This document shows positions 38,677-51,518 of a DNA stretch of 64,000 nucleotides, in pieces. The notes beneath the pieces are model-generated. The model worked only from the letters and a program-made list of their open reading frames with translations, did not search any database and had not been told where the DNA came from. Made by a program: the position numbers and the translations under genes. Position 1 is the stretch's first letter. The number at the start of each line of letters is the position of its first letter. The stretch lies in the NCBI GenBank assembly GCA_914767715.1, contig OU612068.1:26350001-26414000 (forward strand). Direction: 5' to 3'. Origin of the DNA: Membranipora membranacea (Eukaryota; Bryozoa; Gymnolaemata; Cheilostomatida; Membraniporidae).

Positions 38677-39884
38677 GTTGAGAAGCTGTTATAATCTCAA
38701 AGAGAATGCTGAATTGTTGTTATTAAAAGCAATAAGATTGTTCTTTTAGATGATTTTGTAACTGAGATGACTGTTTATATATTAAGATTGACACAACAAA
38801 AGAAATCTGCCTCGATTTGAGACAAAAAAAATTTTTTATACATCAATTTTTCCCAATGTTATATTTATTTGGAGAGTACTGTATTTGAGTTACTAAAACA
38901 AAATGGTGGAAGAGAGTCTGTAATTGAAATAATTAAAATTTTCAAATTTAACATTTATTTATGACATCCAAATTTTGAAGGAGTGCATCATTACGCATCA
39001 ATTATATCAAAATATAACTTTTGTGGTTGTCTGCCACTTTAATGTTGCATTATTCTACACATGTCTTACCATAGTTTACACAGCATGGTATGTTATGTTT
39101 GTAAATTCATGCTCAATATTTTTCCAGAGTAATTGTATAAACATAAATAGTAGTCTGGCTGCAAAACCCATCTGGGACAACAACATGAGGTTATCTTAAC
39201 TGTCATTGTGAGGGCGTAACTCCAAATTATGTTACAGCGAGAATGATCAATGTTAAACTTTCATATCGAATTCACAATCCTAGACAACCATTAGTCTTTG
39301 CACCATCATGATGATGTAAATATCACGGTTCATCTGTTCATTTCAAGCTGCAAGTGTTTTCTTCGTTCTCTCAATGATATCTGTACTGATACAATTGAAT
39401 GTAGTTAAGCCAGCAATATTATGGGTCCCATCTCAGTTGTATATGGTGCCATTTCAAGGTCTATGCCCGAAGCTCACTCAATGTGAATGCTGTAGGGTAA
39501 TATCCTGCTGAAACTCATTATCTAAAATCCCGACATTGTTAAAGTGTCATATGCTATAATGCAATAAAGTAGCGCAAATATTTGATAAGGTTTCTAGCCT
39601 TCTTCGTTTTTGTGAAGTTTATGCTTCAATCTCAGATCAGCTAGTGAATTGTGGATCCCATGAAGCTTCTGTATTGTTCAAAGTATATTTTCAAAGCCTA
39701 AGCTTTTTAGTTTCAGCATTTAGTGATTGTAGGCTTCCAATTGTTATTGCATTTTCTTTTGACGATCATTCAACATTGAGCTGCTACAATGTTAAGCTCA
39801 ACAACGTTTTAACTTTGTGCTCTATCTGAGATAGGCTTCATGTTGCATGTTTAGTTGTGATTTGTGATGGTGTAATGAATAATA
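38677..39884. other. Non-coding; right part shared with 59.27-59.46 kb
   Basis: No gene from 38677 to about 39600. From 39600 to 39850 the sequence resembles 59270-59460 (both contain taac/tcaactttgtgct followed by ta/aggcttcat), and in both places a decayed RECQL4 exon follows on the plus strand. Confidence 0.5.
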
Positions 39885-39995
39885 CAGGCACAGTACTAGA
39901 ATTAAGGGAACTAAAAGCTATCAGAATATCCTGAAGAGCTAGAAGAGATATTGGCCCTACAGGCTCTGGAAAGTCAAGAAGTTACTCATCTTGAC
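39885..39995 (+). pseudogene. Decayed copy of the RECQL4 exon at 10648-10831
   Basis: The plus strand encodes TGTVLELREL, then a stop, then EELEEILALQALESQEVTHL. The corresponding RECQL4 exon has [10 protein letters not shown] and [11 protein letters not shown]...KEVTRL. The order, spacing and residues match with internal deletions; the reading frame is broken. It probably stems from a duplication that included the 3' part of RECQL4. Confidence 0.6.
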
Positions 39996-41581
39996 TAGTT
40001 CTAACATGTTCTCATAAGCAACCAACACAATTTTCGCTGTAATGATACGTTTTTGTCTTGTTACGATAGCTATCGTGACTTCAACTGAACTTGAAATGCG
40101 AATAATGTCTGCCTATCTGACAACATTGAATTAATTCCCATGTTTGTAACCTTCCATTTCTGGATGTTGTCAGAGAAGACTGTCTGACATTCACTGTCCA
40201 TCAAAAAAAGTCCATCCTTTTATGCCCATTCATCAGTACAGACTGACCATCCAACTACACCCGAAACACAGCATTCAGTCACTCTCTGTGAAATAAATGC
40301 GATCTATGAACATGAGAAGGGTTAATAACAGTGGGGGCGAGAATTCCAAAAATAATTCATTCACGATGGAATCTTGCTGAAATACTGAAGTAAAAAGACT
40401 CACATACTAGTTCCGCAAATCATAAGTGTTCGCAAAATTTTCAATGCTACACTACATAATGTACTTTGAAAGATTAAATTCACTATTTGTTTAAAATCAA
40501 TTGAAAAGTGATTGGTCTGGTCGCTAAATTTAATAATAAGAATATTGTCATCCCGCAGGGTATTGTGGGTAATGGGTGCTAAGTGTATTACTCTTCGTAT
40601 TAAAGTTTTATCAAATCATGAACTCTGTTTCATACATTTTGATGTAGCAGACAGTGATTACATGCTAGATACACATCTTTTGAATATTCATTCATCACCA
40701 CCAATGGAAAAATATTTTTCTATGGATATTACTGATAAAGACATGTTAAGATTAAACCATCTGAATTTGTTGCACTATGAAACAGGCTTCTATTGTAACC
40801 GCTGTGCTTCTTTGTTCGTGCTGACAGCTGATATGTTTTTGAAGTCAACATAAAATTATGTTGATAGCAAAAATCAACATCAATGTTAAGTTTTCATGAG
40901 ATTAAACCTTACTCAAGGGTCTGTTCCATCTGTGGCTGATACTTCTGACGACTGGAATGATCAGACTCAGTTAATGAAGCTAAATGCTTGGCAATACCTA
41001 CAATTTTCAATGGCCAATGCATCATTTTTTCATTACACTGCTGTACAATTTTTTGAGGAAATGAATAGCACAATGATGGTGTGTCATGATGAATGCACTG
41101 AGTTAGAAAGGACGCTGAGACTGAAACGAATAGCCAATAGTTACATGTTTATGGTGATATGCTGTTTGTGGTTTATGCTGTGAGATTCTGACCATTAATG
41201 ACAGTAGTGTGTCTAAGTTGGTACAATCAGGAACCCCAAAGATCATGCCAAATCAGTCATCACATAAGCTCAGAAGGGTATTTTTTATTATGATTTATTG
41301 GTTCCCTTACATTTCACATACAATCAGAATAGAATATTATATTAACTTCATTGAAAGTGAGTTTATGAGCCAGTCAGTACTGTACAAGATGAGGACTACA
41401 TGCGCATTGTCATTTCAATAGTTGCCTCTCTGCTTGAGTGCAACTATTAATATATATTCATTTATAGCAGATGGTTTGAAAGTGTAAAAATTAGTTACAA
41501 AATTAACCAGAACTGTTCATCTTTACAAAATACTCAACCCCTCCAAACCTCTCCGGAGACAGAGAATTGAGGATACGTCAT
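39996..41581. other. Unassigned stretch
   Basis: Open frames at 40512-40853 and 40896-41183 (plus) have no recognisable domain, no clear splice sites and no homology inside the window. I regard them as probably chance frames. Nothing else seen. Confidence 0.4.
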
Positions 41582-42987
41582 CTAGTATCCGTATACATCG
41601 AATTCTGCGATTTGAAGAAAGTTTGTATGAGCCTCCAAAATCATCATAACTTTGAAAAATCTTCCTTCTCTAGCAGGCTGACATGGTTACCATTCTACTT
41701 GAGACTCGATCAGCGGTGGTCCAGGATATACATGACACAAGCTGCCTGAGTAGTCATCTAAGTCCTCATCAGTGAGAGCCATGAGAAAGTGTAGGTTCTC
41801 AGTACGATCTAAAAATGAGACAAGTTGTGGCATAATTCTTTTTTTTTCATAAGGTTACCCCTTCACAAAAATTATCAGGATTAATTATTAAAGTGGAGAT
41901 AAATCCTACACCCTGGAGAGGTGAATATGAAAATTATTTATGTATCAAAGTGTAAAAAAATCCAAATTCAATAGTTTAACTCAACTCATCCTGGTTGCTC
42001 AGAAACTGCTTGAAAAATTTTTTGTATACTGGGCATTAAGAATCAGCCTTTGTTAAATCCGTTTGCGTTGCCATCACTTGACACAATGAGCCTTATATTG
42101 TTGGGAAGTACATTTTGTGTTAAAACTTTGTATCCACTGACTGTCAGGGAAATCTCTTGCGAAGTGACCATTATGGCGTCACATGAAACAGTTTCTGAAA
42201 AAATGGCCATAAGTGCTCTAAAAAACAAAATTTTCGTGCCAAATTAATATATTCTCAATGATAACATCAATGATACAAGCACAACCAGATTACGTCATGT
42301 CGTGGAATTGCGCAATAATTGTGTAGGACATTTGTAGCACTGCATTGTCCACTCTAGAGTATATAATAACTCTATGGTTTATGATGATGTATCAACAACA
42401 TAATAAGAATCCATTGTCCAATCAACAATTAATAGTGGCAACCAGATAGCGCTGCCTGTGGACCCTGAGGGCCCAGGATCACATCCCCTTGGGTCACATT
42501 TTAATTTCACATAAACCGATCACGTAAAATTTTCATAGTGTAGTGAGGACTATCAATCCTCCCTTCTGTTCCTCCTTGGTAAAACACAGAGGAAACTTCA
42601 TCAAAAGATGTGAAATCACATTCAAACCCACTCTCTGATTATACCATTATAAATAATAATAAATATTTGCACATTCTTGTTAATTGTGCATGCAGTCCAT
42701 GTATACATACATAAATAAACAAGTGTTTCTGGGTAGAGAGGTGCATAGTCTCCCCGCTATCCAATTACAGATTTTTCACGACAGGCTAGGCTAGAATTTA
42801 CCTGGATTACTGTTTCTGTTGGCGAAGAGAGCTCCAATGATGATATGGATATTGCCAAGGTCACCTTTTAGCCATGGCTGTCGTTCGCTGTTAGAATGAA
42901 AATGGGACACCATGTCGCCATCAAAAGCTTTTTCTCCCCATTCATCAACATATTCTGAAGACCAGTTCAGAGAGCTGTTTTTGAGCC
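41582..42987 (-). pseudogene. Lectin-like L8: exons 3-4 with nonsense codon; exons 1-2 missing
   Basis: Exon 3 (42802-42987) is intact: LNWSSEYVDEW, KAFDGDMVSHFHS, PWLKGDLGNIHIIIGALF. Exon 4 (41582-41808) has RTENLHFLMALTDEDLDDYS, SLCHVYPGPP, then EW followed by TAA where other copies have TGG TTA/CTA CCA TGT (WLPC), then the open remainder to IAEFDVYGY and TAG. A single T-to-A change explains the stop. To the right, only the last ~16 bases of exon 2 (..ttcaaaag before gtattc at about 43353) remain, so the N-terminal half is deleted. Confidence 0.8.
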
Positions 42988-44189
42988 CTAAATAAAAAAG
43001 AGTAACTTCAAGTGTTAGAAAGAATATTCATCATTGACCTGAGAGAAGGGATCGGGAGGAGGAGAAGAGCAATGAGCACTTAGAAACCTCACCATGAATT
43101 AATAGGGAACTGCACTTCCCATGGGAGTTTGACACGATAAAAATATAAGTTGGTAACAAACAATAAAATGAACTAGTGCTTTTACATGTAAGTTTTGTTA
43201 TAAAAATTAATGATTTTGACCATGGTATAGAATAGCCTCATGAATATAGAAGAAAATGCACTAAGAAATGAAAACTCAACATTATGTACTCGCTGCCCTT
43301 ATGGATGGTCGTTATTGCTGCTGTACCGATAACCTTTCAATGATAGAATACCTTTTGAAATGGACAGCTCATCTATATTAGATGCCTTGTTCTGCTGCGC
43401 GCTAAGAGTGTCGAATGCCTGCCTCAAGGCCCGGTTTAGGGCCATCGGTGACAGGTCTTTCAGCCTTCAGCTTATCAGCGAATTCATATCGGTGGAGACA
43501 TTCCTTGATGTGAGCTTCTGATTAATGATGAGAGCAGTTTGTCTTACTTGGTAATATCAATATGCCCGAGCTTAATATAAAACTGACACCAAATCTGGCA
43601 TCACATAGGCTCAACAGGGTTTTTGTTTAATGGCCCTTCGCATTTTGAATCGTCTCAAATTAGATATTAATTAGTTATATTAACTTCATTGCTGGCTTCA
43701 CCATATTACAAAACCATATCAAGAATTCATGAACAGAGTCATCTCAACAGGTGGTTTTCTGCGCCTATTCAGAACAGATGCTTCTGAAAGAAATCTCTTA
43801 GAATGTATGCCGCCAAAGACAAACATTCGATTGCACTGAACAGTGATTGCATTATGCCATTATCGCATCCTTAAATCTAGCTGAAATTTTATTATGGTGT
43901 TATTTTATTTATTTCACTTCTCCATTCCTAAGCTGACAATACCAAATGCCTCATTGTTTCAACAAATGGATGAGACAGAATGAAGTATATATAAAATAAT
44001 AAGCCAGTTACTGTAACAATACTATATATTAAAATTTTAATTGCCTTCATTATCATTTTTTGACAAAAAAACAATTACGGACTTTAACCCAATTGCCTCT
44101 TAACCATCGATATATATATATATTATATATATAAGGCTGTCATTCAGGAGTCTCACCACTTCCGCACCCCCTCCCCCCACGAATCAACG

Positions 44190-46368
44190 CTACATCAAAT
44201 ATCCATACACATCCAATTCTGCAATCTGAAGAACGTTTTCATGATCTAAAATCCTCATTACTTTGAAGAATCTGCCTGCTCTAGGAGGCTGACATGGAAA
44301 CCATTCTACATGAGACTTGCTCATTGGCGGTCCAGGATAAAAGTAGCACAAGCTACTCGAGTAGTCATCCAAGTCTTCATCAGTGACAGCAACCAGAAAG
44401 TGTAGGTCATCACCGCGATCTGAAAATTAAAAGAGTATGTTGTGTTTCTTGATTTATTGCTAGCTAGTTAAAAAAACATAAAAAAAAAGAAAGGGTGCAG
44501 TTGTAGATATATTTTTGACAATATGAGACTCTATAACAGTATCACGGACTTTAAAAGTCATTGCCTTGTCCATTGGCATTGATTAGTGTGAGAGCAAGCG
44601 AGATCCTTTGTTTATGGTGGTTGCAGTCCAACTACAATTATGGAAATATGATTGGTTTCTCAACAGAAGATCTTAACTTATTCTCTGATTTTATCATCTT
44701 TAATATTGATAATATTGTTGCAACATGTGTGCATGTAATGCATGTATTACATATTTAAATAGACAAATGTAGAGAGTTCATAGTCTCCCCTCCCTTTAAT
44801 TGCAAGACAGGGTAGGTTACATCTTACGTTCAAAATTATTTCTGTTAGTGTAGAAAGCTCCAATTATGGTATAAATGCTGCCCAGGTCACCTTTCAGCCA
44901 TGGCTCTTGTTCGCTCTGAGAATGGAAATGTGACACAATATCGCCATCAAATGCTCTTTCTCCCTGTTTATTGGTATCGTGTAATGAGGACCAGCTCAGA
45001 GCGCCTCGCATCATTCCTTTAGAAAAAAGAAAGTTCTCAGGTATTCAGAATTATGATTTGTCATTGAACTGAGGGAGAGGTCTAGGTAGAGCAGAAGAGC
45101 TGTAAAAACTTTTAAAATTTTAAAATCTTCATGAATTAATAAATTGCACTTCTAATGTGAGCTCGACATGATAAGGATATTTGTATATTGGTAACAAACA
45201 CTAAAATGAGTTTGAACTTGGAACTTGGTCTGTCAATTGATGCTCAAATGATAAATAACATGCTTTGGGATAGCCTCATGAGACCATACAAGAAAATAAA
45301 TGATCTAGTACTATAGAAGGCTGTGCAATTTGTGAATTTGGAAAACTTAACATTATGAACTCGTTCTTACATAATTGTCAACTCATGGTGGTAACTATTT
45401 ATAGATGGTAAATGTTTTATGGTAGAATACCTTTTGACAATATGACAGACTTATCCACATCTTCATCATAATCAACATAGAAGAGATAACTCTGAGCACA
45501 GTCTAATGTCGGTGGTATTGTTGAGCATTCAGGATGATACGGAGAAACTGTCACAACACTTTCGATTCCAGTATTCATTTGCAGATCTGTAATGCAAGTT
45601 TGGTGGCATTTTCTTGCGCTCAGCCAATAACCTCCAATTGCCAAACCTAAGAAAAAGGAATGCTGATGTAATTTTTTCATCATACTTGAGTTTTACGTGT
45701 CCCTGGGCCTGTACTCAGGTTGGTTCAAGTTACCTCGTCCAGCCCCTTCTCAAAGACAAGACTGCTTTAGTCGCATATTTTGGAGAGCCCGAGGTTTTTA
45801 CACTAATTCGGTTTGATTCCCTGCTCACCAAAACATTCACTGTGGAAGAGAACCCACTGTTCGTAATCGTTGTAACTCGGTAAAAATACTCGAAGACAAA
45901 GTTTCTGTACTCTCTCCAGCCTCATTTTATCACTATGTGAAAGAAAGGGGAACCAGCTGGGGGCTGCATAGCTTAGCAATGATAAGATTCTGCTCTTATA
46001 AAAAACAGCTAGGCTAGATACACTAACCCCTACTCTTTTCAATTGAATCAAAGCATGTGTTGCTGGTTTTACTTTAGCTATGATTGAGTCAACGTTGGCA
46101 GGGAACCTCATATGACCAACCCGATTAGAGGGCTGTTGTTGCTGCTGGATTTTAAATGCCCAGACTTTGCCGAGTAACTTGGAGTGGCGTTCGATCATGA
46201 TCCAACTACCGAAGATGAGTACAAAAGAAATTTCACTCTTTTAAAATTCAATATTCTTTACTGATCTGCAGCAGAACTTCAACCACTAGTGTAATTGTTA
46301 ACATCCTTACCTGGTAGAGACTTGATCATGATTGTCAATAGAAGGTGCGGGGTTGTCATGTGCTTCAT
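44190..46368 (-). CDS. Lectin-like L9 (subfamily A), complete four-exon gene
   Basis: Exons: 46311-46368 (ATG at 46368), 45431-45646, 44828-45016, 44190-44419 (TAG). The CDS is 693 nt, 230 aa, all introns phase 1. The signal peptide is MKHMTTPHLLLTIMIKSLPG. Exon 2: GYWLSARKCHQTC, YHPEC, LDCAQSYLFYVDYDED, VILSKG. Exons 3-4: LSWSS, RAFDGD, PWLKGDLG, IIGAFYTNR, DLHFLVAVTDEDLDDYS, SLCYFYPGPP, WFPCQPPRAGRFFKVM, IAELDVYGYLM. It is slightly longer at the C-terminus (LM) than L3 and L5. The exon 2 region differs from subfamily B in keeping four Cys. A likely functional secreted lectin-like protein. Confidence 0.8.
45710..46198 (-). mobile_element. LINE reverse transcriptase C-terminal fragment in intron 1 of L9
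   Basis: The minus strand encodes AKVKPATHALIQLKRVG, AVFYKSRILSLLSYAAPSWF, LSHSDKMRLERVQKLCLRVF and a P..Y tail. This is the conserved thumb/C-terminal part of LINE ORF2 proteins. It lies between exon 1 (46311) and exon 2 (45646) of L9 in the same orientation as the gene. The left boundary is approximate. Confidence 0.85.
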
Positions 46369-47508
46369 CACTATGTTGTCGAAATTTAACAAAATGAAAT
46401 GCTTGTTGAACAAATTTGTCCTCACTCAGTTTGACCACCAAGACTTGATTGTCAGGTATAATATACTAGTCTGGTAGGGTCAGGTTAGAGGTAAGTCTAT
46501 ATAAATATTATGACAATCTCCCCAAAGACTCATATAAATAACCTACACAAAACAAACTAGGACCATGAATGGGATTAAAAAAACTTGCCAATGGCGCCTC
46601 ACTGACATGACCAGCCAGTCGACTGGCACATGTCTTTTAACCCTGAAGCCTCCCAAAGGGAGGGTTCATCCATATTAATACAGTTCAATTACACTGAGCT
46701 TATTGTTGACGGTAAAAACATTACCTGCCCTCTACTTTAACTGCTTTGTTTTATTAAAAAAATCAAACCACCACTGAGACCAAAAAGTGTGGCAAAGAGA
46801 GAGACAAGCCATACTCAACCTTGGCCAAATTGGCCATTCCGGGCAAAAGGATCATAGTATATAGAAATTTCCACAGCATTATGTCACAACTGATACTCCA
46901 GCAAGCGTAAATAAAAAAATCGTTTCTCCATTGTAGTAAATGAGGTGTATTCATAGGTGGAAAATCAGGTAAATTTAGGATAAGAAAACCTTAACTTGCC
47001 GTTATAGCATTCATTATTCTATTCACATGCAATCTACGAAATTCACAAATATTCTTGACTGCTCATCCTGTCAGAAGTTAAGTCAAACTCTGGTTCCTAC
47101 TCCTAGGACTCCCTTGTGATCTTTTCAATCACTATAAAAAGTAATCTGAATTTTTCAATTAGAAGTCAAACACGGAAGGGATCAGATATGATATAATGGT
47201 CCTCGAATTCTACTGTTACAGGTTAAAGATTCCTGTGGTCGATTGCTTGTTAGATTTCTTCCCAAATTGGACTGGAATACCTGCCTCTATTTTCAAAATA
47301 TTTCTGGGAGAAACCCCGTACCCCTTAGCGTGAAGACACCCAACCAGCCTGGTCATACCACTTTTGAACCCATGGATACAGGCTTGGAAGTCCCAATTCT
47401 GTGTCTCAAGTAAAATTTGCCCAAAAATTGATGTGGCAAATTGATATGGTAAATTGATATGGTCCCCAACAAAGAGTGGTCAAATCCGAAAAAGGTTGGG
47501 TATGCATG
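46369..47508. other. 5' flank of L9 and unassigned sequence
   Basis: The region 46590-46700 is the conserved 5' flank of subfamily A copies (gccagtcgactggcaca, ccctgaagcctcccaaaggg, ttcatccatattaata), also seen at 54640 and 60735. It may contain the promoter; no TATA box is convincing. 46770-46800 (gagaccaaaaagtgtggcaa) is also shared with 54810 and 60905. Confidence 0.5.
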
Positions 47509-47724
47509 CTCTAGACAATAGTCTTGTCTCAGACAGTCCTTCCAAGTAATAAACATAAAATCCATCACCCTCCGAGCAGGATAAACTGTCCGGTGTTGTG
47601 GAGTACTCGGGATAAAAGGAGTTACTTGTCACATAATCTACAAGTCGTCCCAATGCAGAAGATGCGGACATGTCATTAGGACGAGATGTCCTCGTTAGGA
47701 GCCAATATCCCGAACTTGCCATAG
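47509..47724 (-). pseudogene. Lectin-like L10: orphan exon 2 (subfamily B), donor lost
   Basis: 216 nt, same length as exon 2 of L12 and L14: SGYWLLTRTSRPNDMSASSA, YVTSNSFYPEYSTTPDSL, SCSEGDGFYVYYLEG, LSETRLLSR. The donor GT after ctagag is replaced by CA. The first of the two conserved Cys is Ser (RTSRP for RTCRP) and a YVDYLEG Asp is Tyr. No exon 3 or 4 follows, and exon 1 is deleted: sequence jumps from the intron 1 flank to the 5' flank shared with 58.58 kb (ttaaattctgcttacgtaga). Confidence 0.8.
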
Positions 47725-48454
47725 CTAAAAGATTCATGAAAGTAATGTCAATATCCTTTACCTGACCAACCTAATGCATGGATTGCTGTAAACAGTGCAG
47801 TTGGCTAGCTGGCTTGGATTGACCCAGACCAATTTTGATTCAGTTTACCTGTCTATGGAATAGCACATTGAGCTTTAAATTCTGCTTACGTAGATCGGAT
47901 TGTTTATAGTTCGAAAATAATGGCAAATTCTGGTAAAAGCAAAAGACAGATGAGCTTATGCTCTGGTGTGCTCTGCTATGAAGACCCATCTATTCTCTGC
48001 GGCTATATAGGCTATACATGCTTTGCTCGGGTCTGAGGATCCAAATTATTCTTTGCGTCAAGGTCAGGACATTGGTAATGCTGGTAAGGGGCTGTGGGCT
48101 GCAACCCACTTCTGGGAGTCGTAAAATATCACTGAATCATATCTGAATCATTTGGGATGACTTTTAGTCTTTGGTAGATTAGGCCTAAAATTATTAAAGG
48201 TCCCCTGTGTGTGTGACGTATGCATGAAAGATAAAAGTCCAAGGAGGGGTGAGAAGTTCAACAACAAAATCTGTAAACCCCACTCGTACCTTTATGCAAT
48301 GAACTAAACCTTAGTTTGGTTCACTGCTTTATGGGTCCTGATGAGTTTTCACTTTCACATTGATTTTACTGCTCAGCACATAGGTGTTTGCTCTGGCCTA
48401 TAGGTATTTGCTGTGAGCTCATAGCCAAAATCAGTCAACTGTTAAAAAAAGAGC

Positions 48455-48603
48455 ACATGGGTGTTTTCTCTGAGCACATGGGTGTTTTCTCTGGGCATAT
48501 AGGTGTTTTCTCTGAGCACATAGGTGTTTTCTCTGAGCACATAGGTGTTTTCTCTGAGCACATAGGTGTTTTCTCTGGGCATATAGGTGTTTTCTCTGAG
48601 CTC
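48455..48603. repeat. 21-bp minisatellite, left part
   Basis: About seven units of ataggtgttttctctgagcac. The same repeat resumes at about 49990 after the inserted element at 48604-49941; the sentence gctcatagccaaaatcagtcaactgttaaaa occurs on both sides (48417 and 49944). Confidence 0.9.
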
Positions 48604-49941
48604 ACATACTTGCCAAGTAATCTAAATACAAAATAGGGAGATTCCATTTTACGGCGATACTGCACCACCACGTGGTGCTTCGAGGGTGCGAAGCACCCGA
48701 GTCACCCACCTTGGGGTTTGGGGGCGGTGTGAGCCCCCCAACGGGGTACGGGGCGGGGCAGAAGCTCTGAGAGCGTTTCCAGCCACTAGGAAGGGCTAAA
48801 AAGGTATATTTGACCCCAAATAATTTCATGTTTGTACTAGTACTAAAATATCAAACTGAGGTGAAATACACTTTAAACAATTACAATCAGTCCATGGGCC
48901 CCTGGGACTCTTACATACATGCCTTTACATTGTAAATGTGCAGTATCAAACACCTCATTGGCAAAGTCAAGACAGGCTACAAGTGCCCATGCATCATCAA
49001 GATCTGAAAATGTGCTCAGTCACAGACAGCGAGAATCCAGATAAGGTACTATATTTTTGTTTGACTTACATTAAATATGTTTCAAAGTCTTTGGTCCGAG
49101 CTTTGTTAAATTGTAGTGGACCTACCTTTGGAATTGTAAGGTTTCTATTTTCCTTCACTTAAATTTAACTAGAGTAGACAGTACAAAATTAATACTAAAA
49201 AATGTGTGATCTGAAAGGAAATGAAAACTAAAGGTATGCACTTGACTAGCTACTTTATATTGTGACCAATGACAGTCAGTGTTGTGAGTTATGAGAGGAT
49301 GCTATTGGTCATTTACAATAATAGGCTGAATCTTAACAGAACAGGTAAATTTGTTAGGATTGTTTCATTCTGCGCATGCTCAGCTCTGGGCATGAGCTGA
49401 TCTCTGCAAAATTGAGTCTCGGAATTCCGAAGCCATCTGATTGGCTACCTGCTCTGGTGACATACTCCCCAAAGCGTGCGGATTTGTTATTAATAGTTAT
49501 CCTCTCTTGTCATTATTAGCTGATTTTGATTGACAGTTTATGCAGGGGATATCCCATTTCCCCTTTCCAAAGTTGCAATCAGAACCCAAGCTAAACTCAT
49601 TGTTCTTGCACATGCGCAAATTCAAGTCACGCATGATGCATACTTAGCCTTACGACACCTGCTTTGTGGTAATGATAGCCTAGTTTATCAGTGATCTACA
49701 TGCCCAGTCAGATCACGAGAGTCAGTATGGGATTGTTTAATTTGATAATTCTTTCAATTTTGTGTGCAAAGACCTTAACAGTAACTAGTCAACAACAACA
49801 TGTGCTTGGATAACTATCAAAAAATTGCGATTGGACTGTTTTCTCTAAAATCTGGAGGAAGTAGTGAGATTTACAAAAAGTGGGAGGTGGGTGTAAAAAT
49901 CTGGAGGGTCACGCCTAAATCGGGAGACTTGGCAAGTATGT
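48604..49941. mobile_element. DNA transposon with 15-bp inverted ends and 6-bp target duplication
   Basis: The left end is acatacttgccaagt and the right end acttggcaagtatgt. Immediate flanks are gagctc on both sides (48598-48603 and 49942-49947), and the surrounding minisatellite supplies the presumed empty site (ctgagctcatagcc). The interior has no transposase frame but includes a GC-rich patch at 48665-48790 unlike its surroundings. Non-autonomous; superfamily not assigned. Confidence 0.85.
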
Positions 49942-49947
49942 GAGCTC

Positions 49948-50470
49948 ATAGCCAAAATCAGTCAACTGTTAAAAATTAGCATGTGTTTTCTCTGACCACA
50001 TGGGTGTTTTCTCTGAGCACATGGGTGTTTTCTCTGAGCACATGGGTGTTTTCTCTGAGCTCATAGCCAAAATCAGTCAACTGTTAAAAATTAGCATGTG
50101 TTTTCTCTGAACACATGGGTGTTTTCTCTGAACTACTATGTGTTTCCCCTGAACTCATAGCCAAAATCAAGCACTGTAAAAAAATAGCATGCATTTTCTC
50201 TGAACTACCATGCTTTTACTCTGAACTCATAGCCAAAATCAAGCACTTTAAAAAAATAGCATGCGTTTTCTCTGAACTACAATGCTTTTACTCTGAACTG
50301 ATAGCCAAAATCAAGCACTTTAAAAAAATAGCATGCGGTTTCTCTGAACTACAATGCTTTTACTCTGAACTGATAGCCAAAATCAGGTGCTAAAGAAAAT
50401 CTAGTAGGTGTTTGCTCTGAGCACATAGGCAAATCCTACTCACAAAAAAAAATAGTAGGTGTTTTCTGTG
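49948..50470. repeat. Minisatellite, right part, with ~67-bp higher-order units
   Basis: After the insertion the 21-bp ggtgttttctctgagcacat units continue to about 50080. They then change to ~67-bp units made of ttttctctgaactac.atgc, ttttactctgaact.atagcc and aaaatcaagcactttaaaa; four of these run from 50120 to 50400. Confidence 0.88.
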
Positions 50471-51518
50471 AACAATAAGGTTTGGCAGTTATGGGCCATG
50501 GTACTAATGAGTGTGATTTCACGGGTACGGGCGCTGCTAGAATTTTCTTCTTTCCGTGGAAGACCCGAGTATCATCTGACAGTATAGATCAAGAGTATAC
50601 ACAGAATTAAACTTAGCAACCTGTCTCAGAAATCATCAGCTTTTTACTCAATTATACATGAGGAGCTTTCTTTGTTCTAAAAGATTTTAATGTGAGTGAA
50701 CATCAGAGAGATAACATAAAGCTATAAAAAATGGGAGATATTTAGTTCAACAAATTCACCAGTACCAAATAGGCTCTCAGCCCAAGCGGTAAAAAATTTA
50801 GTTATATTAAAAAGCTGTCTTTTAACACTGCCTATCATTGCATTGTGGGTATCACATGTTATCTCATTAGGTTTGTGAACAGTACTGTGAGGGATGAAAA
50901 ACGCACACTCCCGTAACTTTAATATTAATTACAGGAGTGTAAGGTCCCGTTCTGCACACTTCTTGTGTTTGTCATATAAATTTATAATTCAAATATTAAT
51001 ACTATAATTATCGCTTTGATTGGTTTGACACAAGGTAAATTTTGGTTCTATTTGTGTAATGGTGTATGTGTAATGGTGTTACTATATAATGTGTAATGGT
51101 TAGCACTCTCAACTTTATGGACCTCTGAAATCCACCTAAGCAATCACTAACTTGACTATTTGTGCCTTGTAATGGTTAGGCCTGAAAATGTAGTTGGGTC
51201 ATGAACAAGTGGTTGCCCGTACTCTGAAAGTAAAGATGACCGTCTAAATTTTAATATTAAAATATAATTATGGGTAATGAGGATAAATATGACAGCGGTT
51301 ATAAAATATTGGATTTTATCAAAAGGTAGTGCGACTAGTAATAAAATAACCGGTATACTCTGGCTAAATGCTCGCCAGGACAAATCAATGTATGTAGTGA
51401 CAACTTCACCTTCAATAAGACAAGATTCACTTGATCCTCTGCAGAAAATTACAAATGGCAGACTCGCCAATACACAAATTTCTACCTTGAATATTGCCAC
51501 GCAATATTAATAAGAGTG
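50471..51518. other. Non-coding stretch
   Basis: No gene recognised. A minus-strand open frame at 51156-51500 encodes hydrophobic residues but shows no family signature or splice sites. A short palindromic patch (acactcccgtaactttaat / attacaggagtgta) lies near 50907-50942. Confidence 0.4.

Noticed and set aside
40512-41183. Two plus-strand open frames of 113 and 95 codons
   Set aside because: No domain, no splice context, no paralogue in the window; chance frames in AT-rich DNA are likely.
48388-48671. Repetitive frames reading GVFSEHI or EKTPMCS
   Set aside because: They are minisatellite translations, interrupted by a transposon.
51156-51500. Hydrophobic minus-strand frame of 114 codons as a membrane protein
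   Set aside because: Apparent transmembrane runs are expected from AT-rich DNA, and no family feature is visible.
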